From positions 1-32,245 of the IMG/VR virus record IMGVR_UViG_3300006919_000224: a stretch of 32,245 bases of DNA. One strand, 5' to 3'. This stretch comes from a virus. Below the pieces are notes generated by a model, which was given only the letters and a program-made list of their open reading frames with translations, was not told where the DNA came from and did not search any database. The translations under genes were made by a program, and so were the position numbers. This document shows positions 1-8,762 of this stretch, piece after piece. How positions within the stretch are numbered: position 1 is the first letter of the stretch; the number at the start of each line of letters is the position of its first letter.

Positions 1-324
1 ACGTTCTCCAGCTTTTACTTCGTAATTTTTATCAGTCAGGTTATAAAGTTTAACACCAGCATCGCCACGATAACCTTCGTCGATGATACCTGGATGTGGC
101 ATAATGCCATGCTTAAAACCAAGTCCAGAACGGCCTTCTACCTTAACCCAAAACCCTTCTTCAATATAAGCAAACTTAAGACCAACACCCACAACCGCTG
201 AACCACGTGCAGGAATAGTTACGCTTTCAACTGAAGTAACATCCATACCCGTATCATTATCATGATTTTTTACAGGTAGCACTGCATCAACATGAGTCTT
301 TTCAAACTTTAACTTCATACCCAT
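1..324 (-). CDS. dut: dUTPase (dUTP diphosphatase), 5' part only
   Basis: Hydrolyses dUTP to dUMP and pyrophosphate, keeping uracil out of phage DNA and feeding dTMP synthesis. Only the first 108 residues lie in the window. Trimeric dUTPase motifs are visible: motif 1 TGMDV (25-29), motif 2 RSGLG (65-69), and motif 3 GIIDEGYRGDAGVKL (79-93) with the catalytic Asp at 82. The start is the ATG at 324 (MGMKLKFEK); a second ATG lies two codons in. The gene is divergent from the gp16-like gene. No octamer of the late class is seen at its start, so it may belong to another expression class. Seen: motifs. Known: family function. Confidence 0.93.
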   Translation of the reverse strand, partial: MGMKLKFEKTHVDAVLPVKNHDNDTGMDVTSVESVTIPARGSAVVGVGLKFAYIEEGFWVKVEGRSGLGFKHGIMPHPGIIDEGYRGDAGVKLYNLTDKNYEVKAGER

Positions 325-379
325 ATAATATACTACTAATAAAAAAATTCAACTACAATGTGGATTTTATTAAATGTAG

Positions 380-387
380 ATTAAATA
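380..387 (+). promoter_or_regulatory. late-type promoter octamer ATTAAATA
   Basis: ATTAAATA followed by 5 nt (TATGT) and a GTG codon at 393. This is the same geometry as the other late-class sites here and fixes the start of the gp16-like gene. Confidence 0.6.
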
Positions 388-392
388 TATGT

Positions 393-866
393 GTGGAAGG
401 CTACGATTCATCTTTTGATCCTAATAATGACGTTGACAATGCTGTTGACGATATCATTACACAATTGAGTACGCAAAATCATTCAGTTACCAAAGAAAAG
501 CAATCTGCTGAAGTACCCGCTGCGGATGAACTAGAGGAGTATCTCGTTAAAACTACAGCAAGACTTATCGATACTACCTTAGATGCTGTTGATAATGTTA
601 AAGATTATATATCATCTGCACCTGAAAATAGAGATGTAGCTTCTCTGGCTGAGCTTATGCGTTCTGCTAACGGTGCGATTGAGACTATGCAGAAGATACA
701 TGCTAATAAAGAGAACATTCAATCACGTAAGGATGTTAAGCAGATGGATATCGACTCAAAGAAAGAGCTTAACATGATAGACAATACAACTAAGTTAGTA
801 ATGTCAAGAGAAGATGTTCTCAAAGCTCTTACTAGTGGTGAGGAAGAAGAAGTAATAGATATCTAA
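393..866 (+). CDS. small terminase subunit, gp16-like (probable)
   Basis: Probable DNA-recognition subunit of the packaging motor, partner of the gp17-like terminase at 11738-13438. The 157-residue product starts MEGYDSS when GTG at 393 is used. T4 gp16 is 164 aa, also starts MEG, and has a similar central helical pattern: here RDVASLAELM, then a run ending MQKIHANKENI, compared from memory. The C-terminus is acidic (GEEEEVIDI), like T4 gp16. The reading frame is open back to GTG at 360. I choose 393 because ATTAAATA lies exactly 5 nt before it. It converges with the minus-strand block with 1 nt between stops and no visible terminator. The family call is pattern recognition, not an alignment. 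Confidence 0.55.
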   Translation: MEGYDSSFDPNNDVDNAVDDIITQLSTQNHSVTKEKQSAEVPAADELEEYLVKTTARLIDTTLDAVDNVKDYISSAPENRDVASLAELMRSANGAIETMQKIHANKENIQSRKDVKQMDIDSKKELNMIDNTTKLVMSREDVLKALTSGEEEEVIDI

Positions 867-867
867 A

Positions 868-2754
868 TTAATTCTCAAAACGAGGATCTTCCGGATCGGT
901 CCCTACATCAGGTACCAGAGATTCATCATATGTACCATCTGCTCTAAACGGTGAACCTTCTACTGAATCAATACCATTAGCTTCTTCTGGTATTCCATTA
1001 TTAAGAATATTTTTGATTTCATCTAGATCTCCTAAGCATATTTTAATCTCTAAAGTACCTTTAATTTCATCTTGAGATATTTTAGGGATTTCACTCCAGC
1101 CTGTATCACTAATGAAAGATTTCTCAGAATTATCCATACTTTTGTTGTTAAATGATTCCTTTAATAGATATTGCCACGCTCCTAAAGTAAAATCAGTGAT
1201 AATAGCTAATTGCGAATTAACATCAATAATTTTAAAAAATAACCAGTCGCTAGTACTAGCCGGTCTAACAGCAACAAACGCCTGATTGGCTCTTTGATAT
1301 TTAGCAATACCTGTATCCCTGATAAATTGCTTACGTTCCTTGCTAGTACTTCCTGCTAAAGATCGGCCGAAAAAGAATGCTAATAAACCTGCACTAACTG
1401 CAACACCATCATTGTAAATTTTTTCAGTTTGTGGTTTTAGTTGCTCCATACTTGATTCACTCAAATCATGATCCCAACCATTTGTGACAAACTGAGCAAT
1501 GGTACCAGTCTCAACACCATTCGGATCATTTAAAACTCCAGTTCTTAATGCTTCTCGTCCAGCGTCTGTTCTTGCTATCTTTGAAGGAGCGTATAGATAA
1601 TTTTCACCAATGTTACCTACACCGCCAATAGTTTTAAGATCATCAGGGGTTTTATCGTAAGTATCTATAAAAGCAATCTTATGATGCTTATCGATATAGG
1701 CTGCAAAAATAGTATACCGTGGGTTACCGTTTGGTTTATGCTCTATAATATCTGATATTTTAGTCTCGCCATCTACGTATATATTTATATTTTCACCTTT
1801 AATCCGGGTTTGACTATCAAGTAATGAATTATTATCTTTATAACGTTTAGTTTGTCCTACAGAATTTTCATCTGTAGAAACTCCATTAACATTACCTACT
1901 CTAGTACCAATACTTCTCTTTTTATTATCTCTAGGACTATAAGGATTATACCTAAAGTTATACTCGAAACGTCTAAAACATCCGCCAAGCTCTTGCCGAA
2001 CTTTAGCCAACACATTACTACTAGCCGCGGAGTAATCATAATTAGATCGAACATCCGGTGTATATCTAAATACACTTGCTGGATTTCTTAGAGATTTACC
2101 ACTGTTAATTTTACTATTAATATCGGATATATTTTCCTTACCAGCTAATACCTCCTGTGCTTTACTAAATGCTTGTGTTGAAGTTGCAATAACTTCAGTA
2201 TACGCTCTACTAAATAAGGGTGGTATTTTTTGTATAATAGTCTGATCTATACTACCAACCATATTGCTAAAAGATGCGGATAACTGACCAACTCCAAATG
2301 AATTAGAATTATTCTTGTTGGAAGCTGTTTGGGCTATTCTTGCAATACTATCTGATGTTTCAGCAAATAAGTTACAGGGAGAGTTTAAACAATCTAAAAG
2401 AGCTTTTTCGAATAAAGATTGAAAATCATCAGAAAATAAATTTGGGGTACCCCACCTAGAACGCATCTCTTGTATTGCAGATCCAAATATCGGATTATGA
2501 GTTATTTTAAGTAGATAAAATTCAATTGTTGAACCATCGAGAATGGCGCTATTAAGAGTTAAATCTTGTACTAATTTGGTAGCAGAATCTAGATTACCAT
2601 TAATAGCACTATTGTAGTTTAAAGCTAAGTTAATATCTAACTCCCAATCCGGGTTATCAACCAAATCACAAAACGGAGTATTATACTTTAAGTAATCTTT
2701 ACTTATAGCTAATCCTTGTAACTTCTCATGCAGATTATTTCCATATATGATCAT
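868..2754 (-). CDS. unknown 628-aa protein of the baseplate block
   Basis: I do not recognise this protein. It is the last gene of the minus-strand tail block and overlaps the gp53-like gene by ATGA (2751-2754), so it is translated with baseplate proteins and is probably virion or baseplate material. No transmembrane signal, lysozyme or enzyme motif stands out. The middle (about 240-330) is rich in Asn, Arg and Ser. A more globular segment follows (about 325-420, from NIYVDGETKISD through YTIFAAYIDK), and the C-terminal 40 residues are acidic. Its place next to gp53 might suggest a hub or wedge component such as gp5 or gp6, but no sequence feature supports a specific choice. Confidence 0.8.
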   Translation of the reverse strand: MIIYGNNLHEKLQGLAISKDYLKYNTPFCDLVDNPDWELDINLALNYNSAINGNLDSATKLVQDLTLNSAILDGSTIEFYLLKITHNPIFGSAIQEMRSRWGTPNLFSDDFQSLFEKALLDCLNSPCNLFAETSDSIARIAQTASNKNNSNSFGVGQLSASFSNMVGSIDQTIIQKIPPLFSRAYTEVIATSTQAFSKAQEVLAGKENISDINSKINSGKSLRNPASVFRYTPDVRSNYDYSAASSNVLAKVRQELGGCFRRFEYNFRYNPYSPRDNKKRSIGTRVGNVNGVSTDENSVGQTKRYKDNNSLLDSQTRIKGENINIYVDGETKISDIIEHKPNGNPRYTIFAAYIDKHHKIAFIDTYDKTPDDLKTIGGVGNIGENYLYAPSKIARTDAGREALRTGVLNDPNGVETGTIAQFVTNGWDHDLSESSMEQLKPQTEKIYNDGVAVSAGLLAFFFGRSLAGSTSKERKQFIRDTGIAKYQRANQAFVAVRPASTSDWLFFKIIDVNSQLAIITDFTLGAWQYLLKESFNNKSMDNSEKSFISDTGWSEIPKISQDEIKGTLEIKICLGDLDEIKNILNNGIPEEANGIDSVEGSPFRADGTYDESLVPDVGTDPEDPRFEN

Positions 2755-3131
2755 GATTGATTAGATCTAATTTGTTCCAAAACATTATAAAGAGCTCCAG
2801 GCTTAATATATTTGTATGTGTTATTAGCTTGCGCTTTAAATATATAGTCTGGTTTGTTTAAAAGGTAAACTGACCACCATAGCTGTATCGTACCATACAG
2901 TTCATATGATAAAGTTGTCCAAGGTTTATCACTCAACAAGGTAGTTTCATCTATAAACTCGTCACTAATATTATCAGGAAATGTAACTTTGTTTAACAAG
3001 TTATAAAAATAAAAATCACTATCACTATTATCAACTAAATTTACATTAAAAATATTTTCATACAATTCGCTAGAAAGAGTATTAAGCTCTTCAACTTGAT
3101 TTTGTGTTGTTCCGTTAATTATTGTGCTCAT
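2751..3131 (-). CDS. baseplate wedge protein, gp53-like
   Basis: Probable baseplate wedge component. The 126-residue product has the compact motif YELYGTIQLWWSVYLLNK (about residues 77-94). It resembles the IYGNPQLYWVLLMCN stretch of T4 gp53 and related gp53/LysM-type baseplate proteins, in which a helix ending in aromatic residues precedes an Asn/Asp and a short basic tail. T4 gp53 is longer (196 aa), so this would be a reduced form. The start ATG overlaps the stop of the gp48/54-like gene (TAATG at 3131) and the stop overlaps the next start by ATGA, so it is translationally coupled on both sides. The family assignment is moderate. Confidence 0.6.
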   Translation of the reverse strand: MSTIINGTTQNQVEELNTLSSELYENIFNVNLVDNSDSDFYFYNLLNKVTFPDNISDEFIDETTLLSDKPWTTLSYELYGTIQLWWSVYLLNKPDYIFKAQANNTYKYIKPGALYNVLEQIRSNQS

Positions 3132-4288
3132 TAGTTACCAAATATTACTGTGTTACCTTCTAAAGATGTACTAAAATTATCTCCCAACATTGCATTACCA
3201 TAATCTTTAATTAAGGAAGAAAACGTAATAGATACTTGATATGCATCAGGTACTGGTGTTTCAATTAACTTACTATTAATTGAGCCACTACCATTACCCG
3301 TAGGAACATATACCTTTGACTTTCTAATTGTACCTTGAAACTCTACAGTCATTTCACTAATGTATGCATATGGCATAGAAAATTGACCTGGTACAGAAAC
3401 AGAATATATTTTAGGAGGAGGTGTTCTACCAAACGATGTCTTATAAGGTTTATTCTGAAAAGCCAAAAGCCATAGCAGTTCATAATTTTGCTGGATAGGG
3501 CTAACAGTACCTCTTCTAATAGTATTAGCAAGTGGGAAGGTAACTGTCTCTGAGCGACCTTTAGGTTCTTGAAAGTACATAGGCTTTTCAATATATACCC
3601 CTGGTTGTGCAATATTAACAGCATCGGAAATAGTACGAATAGTTTCCATTGCACCTCCAACAAAATCATTAATTATGCTACCACTAGAACCTCCATCACC
3701 CCAACTTCCAGTTTCGGTAGTTGGGCTCTTATAAATTGGTAATCTATATTGAAATCCAGTAGGACGTGTAAAATAGATACCTTCTAATGATTTAAGATTG
3801 TTTTGACTGAGTAAAGCTCTATCGGAACCAGTACCACTAGTTCGGGCTTGAAATCCATCTAAAAAACTACCAGCCCCTTCAAAGGCTTTTTTCGTTGCGT
3901 CAGACGCATTAATTTTTTTAAGAGTACTTTGAATATAATCGCTTTCTTTAAAAGCTGTAATAGTATTTGCTGTAGCATTAAGATAGTAAAGAGCACCACT
4001 AATTAACGAACTTAGCAATTGCTCTCGCTCTGTAAGAAAAATACACGGTACTTTATCTAGAGCTGCTTGCGTGGATGTAGGTCCTGCATACCAACTAAAG
4101 TCATTTACCACATCTATTACCTTTCTATTAGGTTTAAGTATAGGCTTATTGTCTGCATCTGTTAGTTGTACGCTAAACTTTTTTAATATCTTTTTAACGT
4201 CTGTACCTAGCTGTGTACCGCCACTAACCAGATCTGTTCCTTCTTGAAAACGTGAACCTCCTTGGGTATTAATTAAAACTGTACTCAT
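3131..4288 (-). CDS. baseplate-tail tube junction protein, gp48/gp54-like
   Basis: Probable protein that caps the baseplate hub and starts tail-tube polymerisation. The 385-residue product carries a Gly/Ser-rich middle and a C-terminal half with the tube-like pattern QPGVYIEKPMYF, PPKIYSVSVPG, MPYAYISEMTVEFQG and PDAYQVSITFSSLI. T4 gp48 ends similarly, with a Pro-rich strand and then a final beta hairpin. It sits directly after the tape measure-like gene, as gp48 follows gp29 in T4. The start overlaps the tape-measure stop (TAATG at 4288). Whether it is gp48 or gp54 cannot be told by eye. Confidence 0.55.
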   Translation of the reverse strand: MSTVLINTQGGSRFQEGTDLVSGGTQLGTDVKKILKKFSVQLTDADNKPILKPNRKVIDVVNDFSWYAGPTSTQAALDKVPCIFLTEREQLLSSLISGALYYLNATANTITAFKESDYIQSTLKKINASDATKKAFEGAGSFLDGFQARTSGTGSDRALLSQNNLKSLEGIYFTRPTGFQYRLPIYKSPTTETGSWGDGGSSGSIINDFVGGAMETIRTISDAVNIAQPGVYIEKPMYFQEPKGRSETVTFPLANTIRRGTVSPIQQNYELLWLLAFQNKPYKTSFGRTPPPKIYSVSVPGQFSMPYAYISEMTVEFQGTIRKSKVYVPTGNGSGSINSKLIETPVPDAYQVSITFSSLIKDYGNAMLGDNFSTSLEGNTVIFGN

Positions 4289-5841
4289 TATCTATAAAAT
4301 TCTTGGGTTAGTGTGCTATCAGCATATGAAACATTAGTTGACATAGCGTTTTTAATTGCTTGTACTTCATTTCTTATTGCTACCAAAACATTAAGTTGTT
4401 TAGATTGTATGGCAGAGTTTTGATCAAGCATCTTATCAATAGGACCGCCTGGCTTAGCGGCTAATATACTATCTTCGCTATCAATACGTGTTGCTATACC
4501 GTTACTAGAAATAAATCCATCCTCTAAATTCTTAAGTTTGCTCTGTATTGATTCTGATCGTATAAAGCCTTGACTTGCTAAAAATGCCTGTCTCTCTGCT
4601 ACACTACCAGACATCCTACGTTGAAACTCTTCTGCACCAACTCTAGCCCTAATTGCTGCCATCTGATCGTTAGTCGCGCGCATAGACTTTTTTGAGTAGG
4701 TAACCGGGTCGGCTGCAAATTCGGTAGGTGCTTCATAAGTATCAATACCGAAAAATTCTTTAACTGTATTAAGACCCTCTTCGATCTTACCACTAACCCA
4801 ATCTTTGATTGAAGTAAAAAATGACATAATTCCTTCCCCCATTTTAGTAAATAGGTCGGATATAAAATCTCCAGCATCTGAGAGACCAGTAGAAATCATT
4901 TGCCCAGTTTCTGATCCCATAAATGCTTTTAATGTACCTGAAATCCATTTAACATTATCCCCACTAAGTCCAAACATGTTTGGTAAAACTAGTGCTAAAT
5001 CCTCTAAACCAGCATTTACATCACCACCAATAATATTACCTATAGCCTTACCAAATCTATATAGACCGCTAAAGAAGGGAATATTTCCATCTTTAAGCTT
5101 CTGAAACAGCCATTGTCCTAGTTTAGTAGCCATACTACCTAACCAGTCTCCAAACCCTTGCTGGACACCGTTTTCATCTTCTGTTGCGGTTGACTCGTAT
5201 ATCATCTTTATAGTATCCATACCTAAAGAAATAACTGTACCAACTCCCGGTATAAGACCAGCTATTCCTGAAGTAAGCTCCCATAATCCCTCAACTATGT
5301 TACCGTCTTTGAACGCTTTGAAAGACATACCAAAGTTAATCATAGGCCCTAGAAGAGGAATAAATTTTAACTTTCCTAGGGGTAAAAATTTAGCGAGTTT
5401 AAGGGCCATAGCAGGTAAGGTGCCGATATCAGTTGCTACCTCAGATCCAAAGTTAAGTATATCTCCTACTAAATCATCAAAAGATTCCTGTATACCACCA
5501 ACTAGTCCGGAGATAGCTGCACCAATCCCAGCCACCAATGGAGCTGCCATTCCAAGTATCTTACCTAAAGAGAAACCATCTCCACCACCAGTAGTTTCTT
5601 TTGCAGCTTTAGTTATCTGCTCGACGTTTCCGACAGCAGCAGTTGTACCACCAATATCTCTAGCCTCAGGCCCTGGTGAGATTACTTCCTTCATTATACT
5701 AAAAATATTAGTATAACGTTGTCTTTCAGCAGATGAAAGTACTGGATTGACCTTTTCATCTTCCCTTACACCTTTACCTCCGCCCTTTTTATCAAGAGCG
5801 CCCATTAAAAGTGCAAACGGATTAGATACTGTCTCAGCCAC
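4288..5841 (-). CDS. tape-measure-like protein (gp29 position)
   Basis: Probable tail-length ruler. The 517 residues contain long Gly/Ala/Leu-rich hydrophobic helices in the first 320 residues (for example GKILGMAAPLVAGIGAAISG near 94-113, and IAGLIPGVGTVISLGMDTI). A polar helical C-terminus follows, ending QSKQLNVLVAIRNEVQAIKN. Together with its position before the gp48/54-like gene, this matches a T4 gp29-type tape measure (590 aa). The start is GTG, not ATG: positions 5839-5841 read as GTG on the minus strand, and ATTAAATA sits exactly 5 nt upstream. If the usual length rule holds, the tail would be slightly shorter than that of T4. Confidence 0.6.
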   Translation of the reverse strand: MAETVSNPFALLMGALDKKGGGKGVREDEKVNPVLSSAERQRYTNIFSIMKEVISPGPEARDIGGTTAAVGNVEQITKAAKETTGGGDGFSLGKILGMAAPLVAGIGAAISGLVGGIQESFDDLVGDILNFGSEVATDIGTLPAMALKLAKFLPLGKLKFIPLLGPMINFGMSFKAFKDGNIVEGLWELTSGIAGLIPGVGTVISLGMDTIKMIYESTATEDENGVQQGFGDWLGSMATKLGQWLFQKLKDGNIPFFSGLYRFGKAIGNIIGGDVNAGLEDLALVLPNMFGLSGDNVKWISGTLKAFMGSETGQMISTGLSDAGDFISDLFTKMGEGIMSFFTSIKDWVSGKIEEGLNTVKEFFGIDTYEAPTEFAADPVTYSKKSMRATNDQMAAIRARVGAEEFQRRMSGSVAERQAFLASQGFIRSESIQSKLKNLEDGFISSNGIATRIDSEDSILAAKPGGPIDKMLDQNSAIQSKQLNVLVAIRNEVQAIKNAMSTNVSYADSTLTQEFYR

Positions 5842-5846
5842 CTAAT

Positions 5847-5854
5847 TATTTAAT
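5847..5854 (-). promoter_or_regulatory. late-type promoter octamer ATTAAATA
   Basis: Octamer, then ATTAG (5 nt), then the GTG start of the tape-measure-like gene. The octamer contains the TAA stop of the upstream hub gene, so stop codon and promoter share bases. Confidence 0.6.
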
Positions 5855-6590
5855 CTGCAGAGAGGAAGCTAGCGTCAATTTCTACTAGAACTTCTTCAGA
5901 GAACCTAAGAGCAACGTCAGTTGACTTTTTTATAGCCCCAATATACTCTATAATTTTATTATTTAGCTTTAAAGGTAGGTTATTTACTATCTCCCTACGT
6001 TCATATGCACTTATATCACTAAACGCGACCTCAATATCACCTATTTTAATACTATCAATATACTTAGTTGTTTCATAAGAAACGACAATATCTACACTTT
6101 GTTTAACTTTCTCTTGCTGATCAGCGATCTTGGCCAGCTCTGCTTCAAGCTTTTTATTAACCTCAGTATCTAATGCTAAATTTGGTACTTTGAGCTTTGC
6201 AGTAATATTGTCATATGAAACCGTTTGTGATAGTTTTATATCAGTTTTTTTAATAGAAGGAAGGTCGTTTAAATCGTATGACTCGCCTTTAATATCAAGT
6301 TTAGATCCGATAGATTCTTTCCTAAGGCCGATCAAAATAGCCGGCTTATCTATGATCAAGAAATTAATATCTTCTTTACAGTTATTAATAATAATACTAT
6401 TAAGAATATTTGCACGTTTGATTACACCATCAACACCATCAAAAGCAGAACGTAGAAGCTCTTTTTGCTGGTTAACACTCGCCAATTTAAATGATGCATT
6501 TTTACCTGTTGATGGTACTTTAATTGCAATAGTATTGGCATCATTAATTTCTTGAAGATTATTCAAGAAACTCTTAACATTAGAATCCAT
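5850..6590 (-). CDS. baseplate hub assembly protein, gp26/gp51-like (copy 2)
   Basis: Probable hub subunit or hub-assembly chaperone of the T4 baseplate family. The 246-residue protein shares a diagnostic stretch with its upstream neighbour: VAFSDISAYERREIVNNLP here and VVFSDLTNDERLVVMDNLP in the neighbour. Both are followed by a helix with the pattern IxEYIGAI/IKKFIQTI, so the two are tandem paralogues. The N-terminus keeps the KVPSTGKNASFKLASV strand-turn-strand seen as LPSGKKCRVEELS in the neighbour. A central helix (about 142-165) is charged. The gene has its own late octamer 5 nt before ATG even though it lies only 8 nt after the previous stop. Confidence 0.55.
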   Translation of the reverse strand: MDSNVKSFLNNLQEINDANTIAIKVPSTGKNASFKLASVNQQKELLRSAFDGVDGVIKRANILNSIIINNCKEDINFLIIDKPAILIGLRKESIGSKLDIKGESYDLNDLPSIKKTDIKLSQTVSYDNITAKLKVPNLALDTEVNKKLEAELAKIADQQEKVKQSVDIVVSYETTKYIDSIKIGDIEVAFSDISAYERREIVNNLPLKLNNKIIEYIGAIKKSTDVALRFSEEVLVEIDASFLSAD

Positions 6591-6595
6591 ATTGT

Positions 6596-6603
6596 TATTT
6601 ATC
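6596..6603 (-). promoter_or_regulatory. late-type promoter octamer GATAAATA
   Basis: GATAAATA, then ACAAT (5 nt), then ATG at 6590. It overlaps the end of the upstream hub chaperone gene, whose TAA stop lies inside the octamer. Confidence 0.6.
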
Positions 6604-7414
6604 GCTGATTTTGCTTTTGCAACTTAGCATTTTCATCTTTGACTTTCTTACTATGTGCGTTAAGGATAATTTGTGTTTCAACTGGTGACATTTCAAAAAA
6701 GTAATTTGAACCAGGTAGTATCGTATTTTGAAACATATATATTAATGTATAAAAGCCCTTCAAATCCGTACCGTATAAGCTTGCTATAAAATGCATGACC
6801 CCATTTCCAATAATATTGACACTTAATTTCTGTACTCCTATTGATTTATTCTCGGGTATAATATCAATATCTAGTAAATTGTCTTGAATAGTTTGTATAA
6901 ACTTCTTGATATGAATAAAAATTGTAGCAGGTAAATTATCCATCACTACTAACCGCTCATCATTAGTAAGGTCGCTAAACACGACCACCTCATCAGCGAC
7001 CTTTACCTGCTTGATAGTCGAAATATATAGATCATCTATACTATTGTAGTATGTTACTTGTGGGAGGTCTAATACAATCTCTATACCATTCTCTTCAAAT
7101 TTAGTTTCGAGATCAATATAATTATTTTCTAAGTTATTAAGTAACGATTCTAAACCAATATCAATTGTTCTTTTATTTACATCAAGTGTAATTTTACTTT
7201 CAATAAACAGCATCCTTATATATACTAATAGATAAAATCTATCGAATATATGCATATCTGGTTCAATATACTTATCTTCAAAATATTTGCTCAACCCAGC
7301 ATAATCGCTATTTTGAGCAAATTTAATAATTGATAGGTACTCTCTATTTGAGAGCTCTTCTACTCTACATTTCTTACCTGATGGTAAGGCTACTTCTACA
7401 TTAAATTGCGGCAT
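6599..7414 (-). CDS. baseplate hub assembly protein, gp26/gp51-like (copy 1)
   Basis: Probable T4_baseplate-type (gp26/gp51) protein of 271 residues. It starts with a strand-turn-strand LPSGKKCRVEELSNREYLSI, followed by helices that include RFYLLVYIRMLFIES, a middle strand region, the FSDLTNDERLVVMDNLP motif shared with the next gene, and a basic C-terminal tail ending KLQKQNQR. The N-terminal pattern resembles tail-assembly chaperones that bind the tape measure. The start ATG at 7414 lies inside the end of the upstream tube-like gene (14-nt overlap). Assignment rests on motif pattern, the paralogue and the position before the tape measure. Confidence 0.55.
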   Translation of the reverse strand: MPQFNVEVALPSGKKCRVEELSNREYLSIIKFAQNSDYAGLSKYFEDKYIEPDMHIFDRFYLLVYIRMLFIESKITLDVNKRTIDIGLESLLNNLENNYIDLETKFEENGIEIVLDLPQVTYYNSIDDLYISTIKQVKVADEVVVFSDLTNDERLVVMDNLPATIFIHIKKFIQTIQDNLLDIDIIPENKSIGVQKLSVNIIGNGVMHFIASLYGTDLKGFYTLIYMFQNTILPGSNYFFEMSPVETQIILNAHSKKVKDENAKLQKQNQR

Positions 7415-8132
7415 CTAATACTCCTCTTGGAGTATTTAATTGATAATGTGCAAAGTTAAAGGCTGCTCCTCTATTTAATATATCACTGGCTTGCATATCA
7501 CCATAGCTAATTTGATCACCTTCTACTGTAGTAGGTACACAATCATAAAATGTATGCATTTTACGAATACCAAACTCTACTTCCTCACTGTCTCTACGAC
7601 GTTTATTTGATTCTGCTACTTTATCCGGATAACGTATAGCAGTGCGGGTGTATTGTATAATATCTATATTACATTTAATATCAGGTTCAAAATCATCTTC
7701 AATTAATCCAGCGTAAGATGCTGCTACAATCCAAGGTTGTAAAAAGAAGGAAAATACATCTCTATTGGTTTCTAAAAATTGTACTGATACTTTATTACTA
7801 GAAGTTCTATCATTAGCAACTTGAATGGGTTGAATACCACCAGCTTGATCAATTTTTGGATTAGTGACATCAAATGACTCATCCGGGAGTCGTACATTTT
7901 GCGCTAATAAAAATCCAACTTCATTATCAGATACTCTATCAAACAACCCAGTATCAACTTTAAATGTATTTGGCCTATAAGTGTTTAAATAATATTCGAT
8001 TGCATCTCCAACATTGGACATTGCACCGCTGCCTGTTCGTGCGGAAAAATTAATACCCCAGATATTTTTAATTGGGATATCATTCGTCCAGTCTTGATGA
8101 AGACGTAGACGCTTTCGAATATGATTAGGCAT
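7401..8132 (-). CDS. tail tube-like structural protein (243 aa)
   Basis: Probable tail protein with a tube-like fold, perhaps a tube terminator or a tube-baseplate adaptor. The segment SVQFLETNRDVFSFFLQPWI, then IDIIQYTR, then FGIRKMHTFYDCVPTTV is the strand-helix-strand order seen in gp19-type tube proteins. There, a conserved helix with F..W is followed by an I(D/E)I-YT-R strand and a strand ending in FxxCxP. It follows the gp19-like tube gene by 3 nt and overlaps the hub chaperone start by 14 nt. Length (243) exceeds a standard tube monomer (about 165-190). The specific role is inferred from context only. Confidence 0.5.
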   Translation of the reverse strand: MPNHIRKRLRLHQDWTNDIPIKNIWGINFSARTGSGAMSNVGDAIEYYLNTYRPNTFKVDTGLFDRVSDNEVGFLLAQNVRLPDESFDVTNPKIDQAGGIQPIQVANDRTSSNKVSVQFLETNRDVFSFFLQPWIVAASYAGLIEDDFEPDIKCNIDIIQYTRTAIRYPDKVAESNKRRRDSEEVEFGIRKMHTFYDCVPTTVEGDQISYGDMQASDILNRGAAFNFAHYQLNTPRGVLDAAI

Positions 8133-8135
8133 TTA

Positions 8136-8675
8136 TTAACGCTCTTTAGTATAGAAGTGATAAGATACTGTTGCGTCAATAGCTACAGTTGCACCAGTAC
8201 CACCGGCAATATTATAAGCAATATTGTTTACGGCTCGAAGAGAGGCACCTATAAGTTTATATTCAGCTATTGGCTCAAGATCTTTATCTAATTGAGCTAA
8301 TTGAATAAAGAAATCATCATCAGGAGTACCATACTCACCAGTAGATGTCTGATCATCAAAGAGTGAACGAGAAGCAGTTTCAAAATAATTGCGAAGATTA
8401 CTATCAGCATCAAGATAGAGAGATAATGAGTATGCTTCTGAACCTGGGTAAGTGGCTGTACCAGGAATGTTAAGATTTAGTCCCATATATGGTACCGCTA
8501 CATTAGTAATATTGCGACCAGGTAGAGATGCTGTCTTGACATAAATAAGGTCACCTTCCTCCAGAGCAGGTACACCTTGAAGCTGCATCTGAGTTACACG
8601 GAAAAGAAAATCACGTGAAAAGTCTTTATCAGCAGCTGTGCGATAAAAGTTTTGAATATTCTGATTTACAGGCAT
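8136..8675 (-). CDS. tail tube protein, gp19-like
   Basis: Probable major tail tube monomer, forming the inner tube through which DNA passes. The 179-residue length, the position right after the sheath gene (as 18-19 in T4) and the pattern fit gp19: DFLFRVTQMQL, then a loop with VKTASLPGRNITNVAVPYMG, then a C-terminal beta strand VAIDATVSYHFYTKE. A strong intrinsic terminator separates it from the sheath gene, and it has its own late octamer, so sheath and tube can be made at different levels, as stoichiometry and dosage would need. The start at 8675 is fixed by the octamer 5 nt upstream. Confidence 0.75.
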   Translation of the reverse strand: MPVNQNIQNFYRTAADKDFSRDFLFRVTQMQLQGVPALEEGDLIYVKTASLPGRNITNVAVPYMGLNLNIPGTATYPGSEAYSLSLYLDADSNLRNYFETASRSLFDDQTSTGEYGTPDDDFFIQLAQLDKDLEPIAEYKLIGASLRAVNNIAYNIAGGTGATVAIDATVSYHFYTKER

Positions 8676-8680
8676 ACTAA

Positions 8681-8688
8681 TATTTATG
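8681..8688 (-). promoter_or_regulatory. late-type promoter octamer CATAAATA
   Basis: CATAAATA, then TTAGT (5 nt), then ATG of the tail tube gene at 8675. It lies just downstream of the sheath-gene terminator, so the tube gene has an independent transcript. Confidence 0.7.
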
Positions 8689-8707
8689 CTTCCAACAGTT
8701 AGATTAT

Positions 8708-8736
8708 AAAAAAAGAGGAGGTCTTTCGACCTCCTC
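8708..8736 (-). terminator. intrinsic terminator after the tail sheath gene
   Basis: On the minus strand: 9-bp stem GAGGAGGTC / GACCTCCTC with a GAAA tetraloop, followed by seven U residues (A run at 8708-8714). It is a textbook Rho-independent terminator, 27 nt after the sheath stop. Confidence 0.92.
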
Positions 8737-8762
8737 CTGTAAATTTATTTAAGTTTATTTAA

